A DNA stretch of 15,694 bases. Origin: Gracilaria caudata. Lineage: Eukaryota; Rhodophyta; Florideophyceae; Gracilariales; Gracilariaceae. Location of the stretch: positions 257-15,950 of the forward strand of contig JASCIV010000342.1 in the NCBI GenBank assembly GCA_030374735.1. Reading direction: 5' to 3'. Shown piece by piece: positions 1 to 7,853 of this stretch (positions within the stretch are counted from its first letter, which is position 1; every line of letters starts with the position of its first letter). The notes beneath the pieces were generated by a model. It was not told the DNA's origin, made no database searches, and was given only the letters and a program-made list of their open reading frames with translations. Made by a program: the position numbers and the translations under genes.

Positions 1-360
1 TGCTCGTGCTCTCTGCCCGCTGGGTTGGTACTCTCTACGGAAGCATACATTTTCATTTACTTTTCTGCGTCCCCCTATCAAAGGCTGTCATCGCCGGCGT
101 CATACCAAAAATGGCGTTCTCACGGGCCTTAGCACAGACTGATATCGATAACGGACTTACAGTTTCCAGTGATTTTTAAGAACGCCTCAAATGTCCAACA
201 CGCACAAGCTTGGTATTATTCGTCCTCTTGGTACTTATCCTAATCCGGGAAGCTTGAGATCCGAAATGTCCGTCATCTCTTCTGTCAATACCAGCAAAGA
301 AAGTACCCTCCTCGCCCCGAAGGAGACATTCCGTATTGACTTACAGTCGAAGGCAGCAAT
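1..360. other. Gene-free 5' flank, promoter region of methyltransferase 1
   Basis: I see no coding potential on either strand here. The last ~70 bases carry a short element shared with the second methyltransferase copy, so at least the 3' part is likely promoter and 5' UTR of the gene starting at 361. Confidence 0.5.
293..307 (+). promoter_or_regulatory. Conserved upstream element of methyltransferase 1
   Basis: AGCAAAGAAAGTACC lies 53 nt before the start codon. Nearly the same string lies 58 nt before the start of the second methyltransferase, in flanks that are otherwise much diverged. This suggests a core-promoter or 5' UTR element retained after duplication. Its function is inferred only from this conservation. 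Confidence 0.4.
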
Positions 361-1212
361 ATGAAAGCCCCAATCAAGGAGAATAGCGTAAAGAGCACCA
401 ATTCCGACTCAAACCACTTTACACGAGTTCTAGAACATCGAGATGCTGCTACATTGCTCGCAGCTGGACTGGAGAAAACTAACAATAATTTCGGTTTTAT
501 GTTTCTCCAAATCGATGAAGACGTATTACGCCCTTGGCTCAGCTCGCTCCCCGATTCAGAACGGCCCCTTGCTGATTTAGGCGCATGTTACGGCGTAAAT
601 ACAATTCACGCTCTGAAACGAGGGCGAAACGTTGTGGCGCTTGATGCAGACGCCTCACATATAAGCACTTTGAGAGAACGCGTTGCACGAACCCAAACGA
701 GTGGAAGGTTGGTTGATACTGTGACAGCAACTCTCCCTTGTACTGAAGTATTTGAGGAAGGCAGTTTTGCAGGTGTACTGCTGTCTGAAGTGTTGCACAT
801 GCTTCCGTTTGGAACACCGCAACAGCTGTTCAGCGATATTTACAAGTGGTTGGTACCAGGTGGAATTCTTGTGGTTACAACTGGTTCAGCACAACTTATG
901 GACAAGGAGATCGGAAAGAAATTTGTACTTCGTGGTGATATTACTCGTGAACGTGCGTTACAACTGGTCATGGATGAACCGGACGATATTGTTCAACTTG
1001 CACCTGCGTTTGTGGAAATACCATGGGAATGGAATTTTGACTATTTGTACTTAATGACCAAGAAGGAAGTACGTAGCTTTGCCGAAAGGGCTGGTTTAAC
1101 AGTACACAGATGTGAATATATCACTCAAAAGAAGTATGAAAGTATCCTTACTAAGAATGAAAATGAGAATTCGAGTGTGTTGCTCGTGGCAAAGAAGCCG
1201 CCGTCCGCATGA
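361..1212 (+). CDS. Class I SAM-dependent methyltransferase, copy 1
   Basis: A 283-aa soluble protein with a Rossmann-type methyltransferase fold. The glycine-rich SAM loop is ADLGACYGVNT (residues ~71-81). Acidic residues end the second strand in VVALDAD (~91-97), where the ribose of SAM is normally held. The FAGVLLSEVLHML segment (~136-148) and LVPGGILVVTT (~164-174) match the later strands of the fold. It would transfer a methyl group from SAM to an unknown acceptor; neither protein- nor nucleic-acid-specific motifs are visible. The ATG at 361 has A at -3 and aligns exactly with the start of the downstream paralogue at 2837. From residue ~32 on, the two proteins are about 85% identical by my hand count, while the first ~30 residues differ strongly. 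There is no intron. It is the first of a tandem pair on the same strand. Confidence 0.9.
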   Translation: MKAPIKENSVKSTNSDSNHFTRVLEHRDAATLLAAGLEKTNNNFGFMFLQIDEDVLRPWLSSLPDSERPLADLGACYGVNTIHALKRGRNVVALDADASHISTLRERVARTQTSGRLVDTVTATLPCTEVFEEGSFAGVLLSEVLHMLPFGTPQQLFSDIYKWLVPGGILVVTTGSAQLMDKEIGKKFVLRGDITRERALQLVMDEPDDIVQLAPAFVEIPWEWNFDYLYLMTKKEVRSFAERAGLTVHRCEYITQKKYESILTKNENENSSVLLVAKKPPSA

Positions 1213-1637
1213 TGAAACACGTCGCGCTGCACGTTAAACTAAAGTTCAAAAAGGTGTTTCAGACGTATTCTACTGTACTAAAGGAGTTTTTGTCAAGGCT
1301 GAGTATTGAAGAAAGTGAATTCTTTGTCCATTCCTTTCAACCTATACCCACCGCTCTCATGCACCTTGCTCGCGGCACTTGGTGCGAAAAGCTGTATTGA
1401 GGCGGTAGGGTCGTAACCTGGTTTCTTGCTTTGCCGTCGATAAATCATGGTGATCATGATGATGATGGAGTTCGCAGTCCACCACGTCTTCCAAAAATAT
1501 CTCCGACGCTCGCGAGATTCTCGCAAGATGCTTACAAGATAAACATGAAAATGCTCGCAAGTAATCGCCCACTCTTGCATGCGCCGCGAATCTCTCTGAG
1601 ATATTTGAGCCCGGTTACAAGGGTACAGCAAGTCGTT

Positions 1638-1669
1638 GCAATCGATTGCGTATGCAGTCGATTGCAATC
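1638..1669. repeat. Two adjacent GATTGC-type palindromes
   Basis: GCAATCGATTGC (1638-1649) is a perfect 12-bp palindrome, and GATTGCAATC (1660-1669) is a perfect 10-bp palindrome. The same hexamer recurs in clusters at 2110-2300 and 12880-13430. It may be a protein-binding site family or repeat debris. Confidence 0.6.
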
Positions 1670-2432
1670 AGCTATTGCAGTTAAGGATGGCCTCTTTAGC
1701 CGCCGTTGGAGATTCGACGCTCTGGGAGATCCGGGAAATATTGATTTGAGCATCATGCTGATCCACTACAAGACATACTCCTCTCCGGTTCTGCGGTGGA
1801 ACTTCTACCCAAGCGCTTTTGAGCTCCTCAACACAACTCCCTACCAGTTTTCATAATTGCTATTGCATAAACTTTGTCAAAAGCACAATATGACTGAGTC
1901 AAAGCAATTTGTCTCGATGTCGGCCTCCTTGTGAAGCTGTGCAGCAGGCTCTTTTCCAACTAACCAAGCTAGACCAACTTAGCCTGAGTAATAAAGATTA
2001 GCGGAAGTTGAAGTCGAATTTGATGAAACAGTTTATCGTGTGATCAATTTATTTTGTGAGTTTTTGGATGAATGTGTTCAGTACCGATTGCACTGCTACT
2101 AGGGGTTCGAATGCAATTCAGATTGCTCTTGGAAGAGGAATCGCAACTTCGATTGAGTCTTCACATTGCTGCGATCGCAACAATCTTTTCAATCAATCGC
2201 AATCGAATTGGTGGCACTCCTGCTCGATTCCAGATTCTGCATTCCCGAACAGTTGCGCTAGATCCACGTCGTCGACCTACTGCAATTATCCTGGAGTCTT
2301 GGCAGAACGCAGCGCAACTGGGCTTGAACTGATGTTTTCTGTTCACTGCAGAAGCGCCGCGCAGAGTTTGCGAGCGTGTTGGCCGCGTACTGGAGGCTTC
2401 CGTGGAGTCACAGGGTTAACTGTGATGGACAC

Positions 2433-2457
2433 CATGATGATCATCATGATGATCATG
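2433..2457. repeat. ATGATC palindromic microsatellite
   Basis: CATGATGATCATCATG (2433-2448) is a perfect 16-bp palindrome. It runs into CATGATGATCATG (2445-2457). Related CATGATGATG runs occur at 1450-1470, 2480-2490 and 14612-14624, so this looks like simple-sequence expansion. Confidence 0.65.
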
Positions 2458-2762
2458 TCGAGAACATCACGCAATCATCTCATGATGATCTTCACCAAGT
2501 CCCTTGTCGGCCATTCAAATACTGTGGTCTTACAGTTTCGAATACACCCGATTACGCCCAAGGTGTCCGACAAAAGCCTGGTCCTAATAGCCTCGTGACC
2601 CCCTTACAAAATTTTAAGCATACCAACAGACAGATACTTCAGCGCGCAAGCTCTCAGAGCCAAGTGAAACCCCGAAAGAGCCTTCCTCCTAAACCCTTGG
2701 TATCGTATTTGGCGAAGGCAAGCCTTCTCAAACCTGCTATTTTCGTCACCTCATTTTCTTCT

Positions 2763-2778
2763 GGCAAAAGAAAGTACC
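2763..2778 (+). promoter_or_regulatory. Conserved upstream element of methyltransferase 2
   Basis: GGCAAAAGAAAGTACC lies 58 nt before the start codon and corresponds to the element at 293-307 upstream of copy 1. Further upstream only scattered similarity remains, for example a TTGGTA..TAT stretch. Confidence 0.4.
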
Positions 2779-2836
2779 GAATTTGCACTGAGCGAGACTT
2801 TTGTATATGTATTTGACTACCGCTGAAGAGAGCAAT

Positions 2837-3688
2837 ATGGAAACCCAACCGAAGGCGACTACCGTGGAGAGCACCACTTCCAACTTGAAACAACGTAGAC
2901 GAATTGTAGAATGTACAGATGCAGCTGTATTGCTCGCAGCCGGACTGGAGAGAACTAACAATAATTTCGGTTTTATGTTTCTCCAAATCGATGAAGATGT
3001 ATTACATCCTTGGCTCAGCTCACTCCCCGATTCAGAACGGCCGCTTGCAGACTTAGGCGCTTGTTACGGCGTAAATACTATTCACGCTTTGAAACGAGGG
3101 CGAAATGTTGTGGCGCTTGATGCAGACGCCTCACATATAAGCATTTTGAGAGAACGCGTTTCACAAACACAGACGAGAGGAAATTTAGTAGATGCTGTGA
3201 CAGCAACTCTACCTTGTGGTAAAGTATTTGAGGAATGCAGCTTTGCGGGTGTCCTGTTGTCTGAAGTGTTGCACATGCTTCCGTTGGGAACACCGCAACA
3301 GCTTTTTAACGATATATACAAGTGGTTGATACCAGGTGGAACTTTACTAGTAACTACTTGCTCAGCACAAATTATGAACAAGGAGGTCGGAAAGAAATTT
3401 GTACTTCGTGGTGATATTACTCGTGAGCGTGCGCTACAACTAGTCAAGGATGAACCCGATGATATCGTCCAGCTTGCACCTGCGTTTGTGGAAATACCAT
3501 GGGCGTGGAACTTGGACTATTTGTACCTAATGACCAAGAAGGAAGTGCGTAACTTTGCCGAAATGGCTGGGTTAACAGTACAAAGATGTGAATATATCAC
3601 TCAAACGAAGTATGACAATGTCTATACTATGAATGAAAATGAGAATTCGAGTGTTTTGCTCGTGGGGAAGAAGCCGATTTCCGTGTAG
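2837..3688 (+). CDS. Class I SAM-dependent methyltransferase, copy 2
   Basis: A 283-aa paralogue of the gene at 361. All methyltransferase motifs are kept: ADLGACYGVNT, VVALDAD, FAGVLLSEVLHML and LIPGGTLLVTT. An in-frame ATG also lies at 2807 and would add ten residues. I prefer 2837 because AGCAATATG there matches the start context of copy 1 and gives equal length. The N-terminal ~30 residues have diverged, and changes elsewhere are scattered with no gaps, so both copies appear to be under coding constraint. Two substitutions introduce cysteines (FEECSFAG and VTTCSAQ). The acceptor substrate is unknown. In-frame stops follow at 3686 and 3692. Confidence 0.9.
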   Translation: METQPKATTVESTTSNLKQRRRIVECTDAAVLLAAGLERTNNNFGFMFLQIDEDVLHPWLSSLPDSERPLADLGACYGVNTIHALKRGRNVVALDADASHISILRERVSQTQTRGNLVDAVTATLPCGKVFEECSFAGVLLSEVLHMLPLGTPQQLFNDIYKWLIPGGTLLVTTCSAQIMNKEVGKKFVLRGDITRERALQLVKDEPDDIVQLAPAFVEIPWAWNLDYLYLMTKKEVRNFAEMAGLTVQRCEYITQTKYDNVYTMNENENSSVLLVGKKPISV

Positions 3689-4229
3689 AAGTAAAGTACA
3701 GCACTCGAGGAGCTTGAGTCAAGGTTGAGTGCTGTAGAATACCTTCTTGTTCCTGAAACTAGAACAGTGCCCATAACTACATTTGTACCGAACAGGCACT
3801 CGTCATCGCGCAAGTGGCTTCAATCTGGAACAGCCAAAACGGGAATACGCTCCGCTCCACCAGTTCAACATTTCCTTGGTCGTCCCATTGCGCAAGGTAT
3901 CGTCGACAGCACTGCCGAGAAAAAAGCTGCGATTCAGTCACATCACTCGATTGGTTTGAGTAATGGCTGGTGGCTCGTGTACTTTCAATTGATACACGTA
4001 CCTACGAAGTGCTTCCGCGCCCTTCGGAGCTGCAATTGTTGCGCGTTGCTCGCGTTTCAAACATTCGCCGTCACCCAGCGCATGCCAAATGCTAACCGAA
4101 TCGCTGAACCTTAGTAACTGTTATACGTCGAATCGCTCTACGCGCTGCCGGTCGACAACCTACTCTCCCTGCGACGCAAACCTCACGCGCCTCTCACGCC
4201 CGCGACGCGAGATCATGTCGAAAGCGCTG

Positions 4230-4250
4230 CTGCCAGCAGCCTGCTGGCAG
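4230..4250. repeat. Near-perfect palindrome, 10-bp arms
   Basis: CTGCCAGCAG and its exact complement CTGCTGGCAG are separated by a single base. DNA or RNA could form a tight hairpin here, though a 1-nt loop implies the innermost pairs open. Confidence 0.7.
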
Positions 4251-4402
4251 TCCGTCGTCGCGCGTCTGCTGTATGGGCGAGCTTCCACCGCTCACGCTGC
4301 GCCGGCTGTCGTTTGTTTGCCATCGCTGAGTACATCTGCGCGCGCGCCGTGCCCACACGAGAGCCGACTAACCCCAGATAAGGAATAATCTACGACGAGA
4401 CG

Positions 4403-4421
4403 ACACCCCTTGTAGGGGTGT
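4403..4421. repeat. Perfect hairpin, 8-bp stem and 3-nt loop
   Basis: ACACCCCT and AGGGGTGT flank the loop TGT. The stem is GC-rich. It has no downstream T-run and no gene ends next to it, so I do not call it a terminator. Confidence 0.7.
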
Positions 4422-4662
4422 TCCGCAACGACGCCGCCTGTTGCATTTCTTGCATTCTGTACGTGGATCAGCCTGTTATTGCCGCACACTACGAATGTGG
4501 GCGGAGCTCGGTGCGCCGCGATTGGATTTTTTTTTCTCAAAGCTTGACGAACTTTAAGTCAATTCTACGCTTCCTGGACGTCCTATTGTGCTCGTTCCTG
4601 CTGCAGGAATCCTGCACAGCCATGCTATGGGCTGTGGCCACATCAAGTCTTGATGACTTTGT

Positions 4663-4724
4663 CCTCCCGACAGAAAAACGCGTGCGGTCCACGCGCTTAA
4701 TCAATGCCTGATTCTGTCGGGAGG
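4663..4724. repeat. 13-bp inverted repeat with a nested hairpin
   Basis: CCTCCCGACAGAA (4663-4675) pairs exactly with TTCTGTCGGGAGG (4712-4724). Inside the loop, CGCGTG (4679-4684) pairs with CACGCG (4690-4695). The 62-bp structure could be a small MITE relic, a structured RNA element or a quasi-palindrome made by template switching. Confidence 0.75.
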
Positions 4725-4836
4725 TAAAGATGTAGGGGCCGCATAATGTTACATTTCCACTCCGTAGAGAATTCTTCATTCAGATTCATTTAGCTCTTCT
4801 TAAGCGTCGTTGCCAGGTCGTTGCTTAGGAGGACGC

Positions 4837-4902
4837 GCCGTGGAATTCTGTGGATAGCATAGCTTTGATATCCGGTGGATATTATCCACAGAAGCCCACG
4901 GC
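4837..4902. repeat. 20-bp imperfect inverted repeat with a nested hairpin
   Basis: The arms 4837-4856 and 4883-4902 match at 18 of 20 positions; the inner 11 bp (TTCTGTGGATA / TATCCACAGAA) are perfect. A second stem lies inside, ATATCC (4868-4873) with GGATAT (4877-4882). Its size and nested layout resemble the structure at 4663-4724. It lies ~190 bp upstream of the monooxygenase start and could affect that gene's 5' region. Confidence 0.75.
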
Positions 4903-5094
4903 CCGTCCGAGTAATTAAAGTTCCCATGAAGTTCCCTTCATAAAGGTCCTGTTTACTCGACCAGGTGTTGTAAAGCAATTGCGGTGAATCTCCGTTCATC
5001 GGAGAGTCATCGTACCGTGCCGTACTGGGTATATCCTTCTTTGAACTTCATTCAGGCCTCCTTTGTCAAGGCCACATCTCGTCTGAGCCTCGTA

Positions 5095-6981
5095 ATGCAG
5101 TCTTTCACGAAAACAAAGTCAGCATGTGGTAAGGACGATTACTTTGGTTTTATTCAAGAAGCCTCAAGATTGAGTGGAGGAGTTAATGCGTTGACCTGGA
5201 CGAAATCGAAATTAGTCCAGTTGCTCGTAATTGGCCTTGCTCTTCTCCCCTGGATTCTGGTCACTTGCGTCCCGGTTGCATCGATAATGTATCCGTCTTT
5301 ATTTCTAAGTAGCGCTGCTTCTGTTACATGGATATGGTTCACGGTTTTCGTCCTCAAATTCTTCCGCATTCTTCCACTAAGTAGAAGCATGGAAGACAAC
5401 TTAACTAAAGTTGGATCTGCGAAGGTGATCGTGATTGGAGCCGGCCCAGTGGGGATTGCCGTCGTGAAGGAGTGCAAAATGCAAGGCTTGCAGGTCCAAG
5501 CATTCGAGAGAAGGGACAATCTGGGTGGTAACTTCTACTACAACGAGGGTGTAGTTGGTGGCGTTTGGAAAAGTTGTGCGCTTGTCACCTCTCCCTGGGT
5601 TACAGCCTTCTCTGATTTTCCTCCTTTGAAGCACAACGAAAAACATATGACGCATGAAGAATATCTCCAGTATCTCCGAGATTATGCCTCAAACTTTGAT
5701 CTCTGGCCACATTTTTCATTTTCTCACTCTGTACTGGACGTCCGACGTGAGCATAATGGCGAATGGCGAGTGACTTCGCGCGATGAACAGACGGGTGCGG
5801 TGAAATCGGAACTGGCAGACTACGTCGCCGTCTGCACTGGGCTTACCTTGAACCCGAAGCCGCTTTGTTTGCCAGGGCAAGAATTGTTTGGGGGAGAAGT
5901 GCTCCATGTGGCAGACTACAAGACCCCCGATCGGTTTAGGGGCAAGAAAGTACTGGTGATAGGAAGCGGAGAGAGTGCTTTAGGGGTAGCATCGGAGCTT
6001 TCTAAGGTTGTGGACCGGCTTTTCTTGAGCTTTCGCCGGGGAAAGTTTATTATTCCTAGAATGGAAGATGGCAGGCCGAGTGATTATGACACAAATCGCA
6101 CCCGCCATGCTTGCCCACTACTGTGCCACAGTTGGTATATGGCTTTCAGGAGACGAATTGCGTATGGGTTGCGTCACCATGATCTTTATTCAGCCATAGC
6201 CGCCCGGTCACTGCAGTGTTCGAGACAAGGGGGCATGTTTCAAGTGCCTTCCAAAACAGATGATTTCATAAAACCTTTGATTGGAGGGTTGTTGCAAATG
6301 CGACCGGAGGTGCGTTCTTTCCACAAAAACGGTGTCGTGTATGATGACTTGCGCGAGGAAGTGGACTCGGTGATCGTAGCATGCGGCTACACTCCAGCCA
6401 TGTCTTGGTTGAGGCTACCGCCGAACGTTCCAAAGTGTGACCCTAGTTCGATGTACCTTCGCATGTTCGTACCCGAAATTGGAAAATCTCTTGCTTTCTG
6501 CGGGTACGTACGCCCTAACATAGGTGCTATTCCGCCTACAGGAGAACTTCAAGCCCGATATTTTGCCTTAGTAGCATCTGGACAGCGACACCTCCCTGAT
6601 GAAGGACAGATGCGCCGGTCAGTCGAGCAACAAATACAGGAAAACCAAAACATGTACTCTGCGGCGGACAAAAAGTTGGTGGTTAATTGGATACCGTACA
6701 TGGACTCTGTGGCTGAGGTTGCGAAATGTAGACCAGATCCCTGGAAGTTAATGAAAGATCCGCAACTTTTGTGGAAGGTGTTGACTGGGCCAGTGTCAGG
6801 AGCTATATATCGATTACACGGCGCCGGCGCCTCTCCAATTGCGCGAGAAACGGTGTTGAAGCTTGATGGAACGCAATCCATAAGAGATCTTCTGGTGCAT
6901 GCCGGGATGCTCTTCTGGAGTTTTCCATTTTCCCATCTTGACGAAGGGGTGAAGTGGAAAGCGCAAGGAACTCTAGTTTAG
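5095..6981 (+). CDS. Flavin-containing monooxygenase with N-terminal membrane anchor
   Basis: A 628-aa FAD/NADPH monooxygenase of the FMO family, which oxygenates soft N or S atoms, or carbonyls in Baeyer-Villiger relatives. Two hydrophobic segments (residues ~43-66 and ~71-93) precede the catalytic part and probably anchor it in a membrane. Visible motifs are the FAD dinucleotide fold VIVIGAGPVG (~111-120), GGVW (~155-158), the FMO signature FxGxxxHxxxY as FGGEVLHVADY (265-275), the NADPH fold VIGSGESA (288-295) and an ACGYT motif (~429-433). The C-terminal GPVSGAIYRLHGAG stretch resembles the end of animal-type FMOs. The frame is open back to 4930, but the first ATG is at 5095; codons before it include only GTG/TTG, so 5095 is chosen unless an upstream exon exists. 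At ~628 aa it is longer than typical ~530-aa FMOs, mostly because of the N-terminus. Confidence 0.92.
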   Translation: MQSFTKTKSACGKDDYFGFIQEASRLSGGVNALTWTKSKLVQLLVIGLALLPWILVTCVPVASIMYPSLFLSSAASVTWIWFTVFVLKFFRILPLSRSMEDNLTKVGSAKVIVIGAGPVGIAVVKECKMQGLQVQAFERRDNLGGNFYYNEGVVGGVWKSCALVTSPWVTAFSDFPPLKHNEKHMTHEEYLQYLRDYASNFDLWPHFSFSHSVLDVRREHNGEWRVTSRDEQTGAVKSELADYVAVCTGLTLNPKPLCLPGQELFGGEVLHVADYKTPDRFRGKKVLVIGSGESALGVASELSKVVDRLFLSFRRGKFIIPRMEDGRPSDYDTNRTRHACPLLCHSWYMAFRRRIAYGLRHHDLYSAIAARSLQCSRQGGMFQVPSKTDDFIKPLIGGLLQMRPEVRSFHKNGVVYDDLREEVDSVIVACGYTPAMSWLRLPPNVPKCDPSSMYLRMFVPEIGKSLAFCGYVRPNIGAIPPTGELQARYFALVASGQRHLPDEGQMRRSVEQQIQENQNMYSAADKKLVVNWIPYMDSVAEVAKCRPDPWKLMKDPQLLWKVLTGPVSGAIYRLHGAGASPIARETVLKLDGTQSIRDLLVHAGMLFWSFPFSHLDEGVKWKAQGTLV

Positions 6982-7116
6982 CTACGAAATCTGGGCTGAT
7001 ACTCTCTGGTGCTCGCATCGCCTCAGTATTACCATTGCTTTAGAATATCTTGTTCTTGTTGCCGCGACATTGTAACATATACATTGTAAATCGTACCGCC
7101 TCTGGCTCAAAACCAA

Positions 7117-7122
7117 AATAAA
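7117..7122 (+). promoter_or_regulatory. Possible polyadenylation signal of the FMO
   Basis: AATAAA lies 136 nt after the FMO stop codon. Short A/T motifs like this occur by chance, and algal genes often lack the canonical signal. Confidence 0.3.
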
Positions 7123-7728
7123 CAAGGTTCGGAGATCCTGCTGAGTTCCGCGCAGTTGGCGTGGAGAGAAAGAGTTCGCAACTGCAATGAAGAGGGATGT
7201 CTCTTTACTAATACGAGGGGTGCGACGAACAAGACGGGAAGCAAAGGCCATGGCGTGACCGCGATGAACCGCCATCGACAGCGTGAGCTTCGAAAGCAGA
7301 GCTTTAACCGGGATGCAACCGGGATGCAGAACGGGAGGCGACTCCGACGATATCATCTTGCATGATGCGTAGCCGCCTCCTGCATCTTTGTCATTCAGCC
7401 CTTGGATTAACCTGCACGAGTGGTGCACTCTGTGGGCGGAGAGTGGGATTTTGAGGGACGAAAAGAGGCTTTATTTGTGAAGGACGCTTTCTGACGCAAG
7501 CCGACTACCCAGGCGCGACGGCGCACGGGAACGCATTGACATAGCGACGCCTTCAACTGTCAACGGTTTGCTGCGCCGTCAGCGCGATCTCAGTCACCGC
7601 ATCGGAGAAGGCTCGGTGCCTCGCTGCTCGTCAAAAAGCTTCCCGCCCACCCAACCCCGCGAGGCGGTCATTGAAGAGGGAACCCCGCGCTCCGAGGGAG
7701 CCGCGCTTTTCTGCAACCACTTTGCATC

Positions 7729-7749
7729 GGGAGGAAGGAGCTTCCTCCC
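7729..7749. repeat. Perfect hairpin, 9-bp stem and 3-nt loop
   Basis: GGGAGGAAG and CTTCCTCCC flank GAG. It lies ~105 nt beyond the stop of membrane protein A, so it may fold in that transcript's 3' UTR. Confidence 0.65.
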
Positions 7750-7853
7750 CGAACGTGCAATAAAGAGGCTTTCGTCCTCGTTCGACCTGACGGTCAAACA
7801 AGACACTTTCAATGATAACTGGAAAAATTCTCTTTCAGGGCGAGCAACGCTCG

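Larger units (their letters stand above)
1213..2836. other. Gene-free spacer between the methyltransferase copies
   Basis: About 1.6 kb with no convincing gene. Open stretches of up to ~180 codons exist but show no recognisable domain and overlap simple repeats. It contains GATTGC/GCAATC clusters (1636-1680, 2110-2300), ATGATC-type palindromes (1445-1470, 2431-2485) and, at its right end, the promoter region of copy 2. A 39-bp block at 1275-1313 is shared with the 3' flank of copy 2. Confidence 0.5.
3689..5094. other. Gene-free spacer rich in inverted repeats, upstream of the monooxygenase
   Basis: About 1.4 kb without a recognisable gene. A block at 3701-3739 is shared with the 3' flank of copy 1. 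From 4200 to 4902 there are at least five perfect or near-perfect hairpins, listed separately where strongest. A 57-codon frame starting at 4215 is Ala/Arg/Ser-rich but matches nothing I know. Confidence 0.5.
6982..7853. other. Gene-free region between convergent genes
   Basis: The FMO (+) and membrane protein A (-) converge on this 870-bp stretch, so it should hold both 3' UTRs. Visible items are a possible poly(A) signal, a direct repeat of ACCGGGATGCA (7306-7330) and a strong hairpin at 7729-7749. I see no gene. Confidence 0.5.

Noticed and set aside
1293..1667. 124-codon open frame on the minus strand after methyltransferase 1
   Set aside because: It includes a His run from the ATGATG repeat, has no family match and no support from the paralogous flank.
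2056..2598. 180-codon open frame on the + strand
   Set aside because: It has no recognisable domain, overlaps GATTGC clusters and ATGATC palindromes, and gives a low-complexity MMIIMMIM-type run. It has no counterpart beside copy 1.
3725..4114. 129-codon open frame after methyltransferase 2
   Set aside because: Only its first few codons are shared with the flank of copy 1; the rest has no recognisable motif and starts within 40 nt of the previous stop.
4215..4388. 57-codon Ala/Arg/Ser-rich frame resembling an organelle presequence
   Set aside because: It stops before any mature domain and begins inside a palindrome; composition alone is not enough.
4984..5094. Upstream extension of the FMO from GTG at 4984
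   Set aside because: A eukaryotic nuclear gene should start at ATG; the first in-frame ATG is at 5095 and the extension is not needed for any FMO motif.
6982..7428. 148-codon minus-strand frame downstream of the FMO
   Set aside because: No domain or conservation; it lies in the convergent 3' UTR region.
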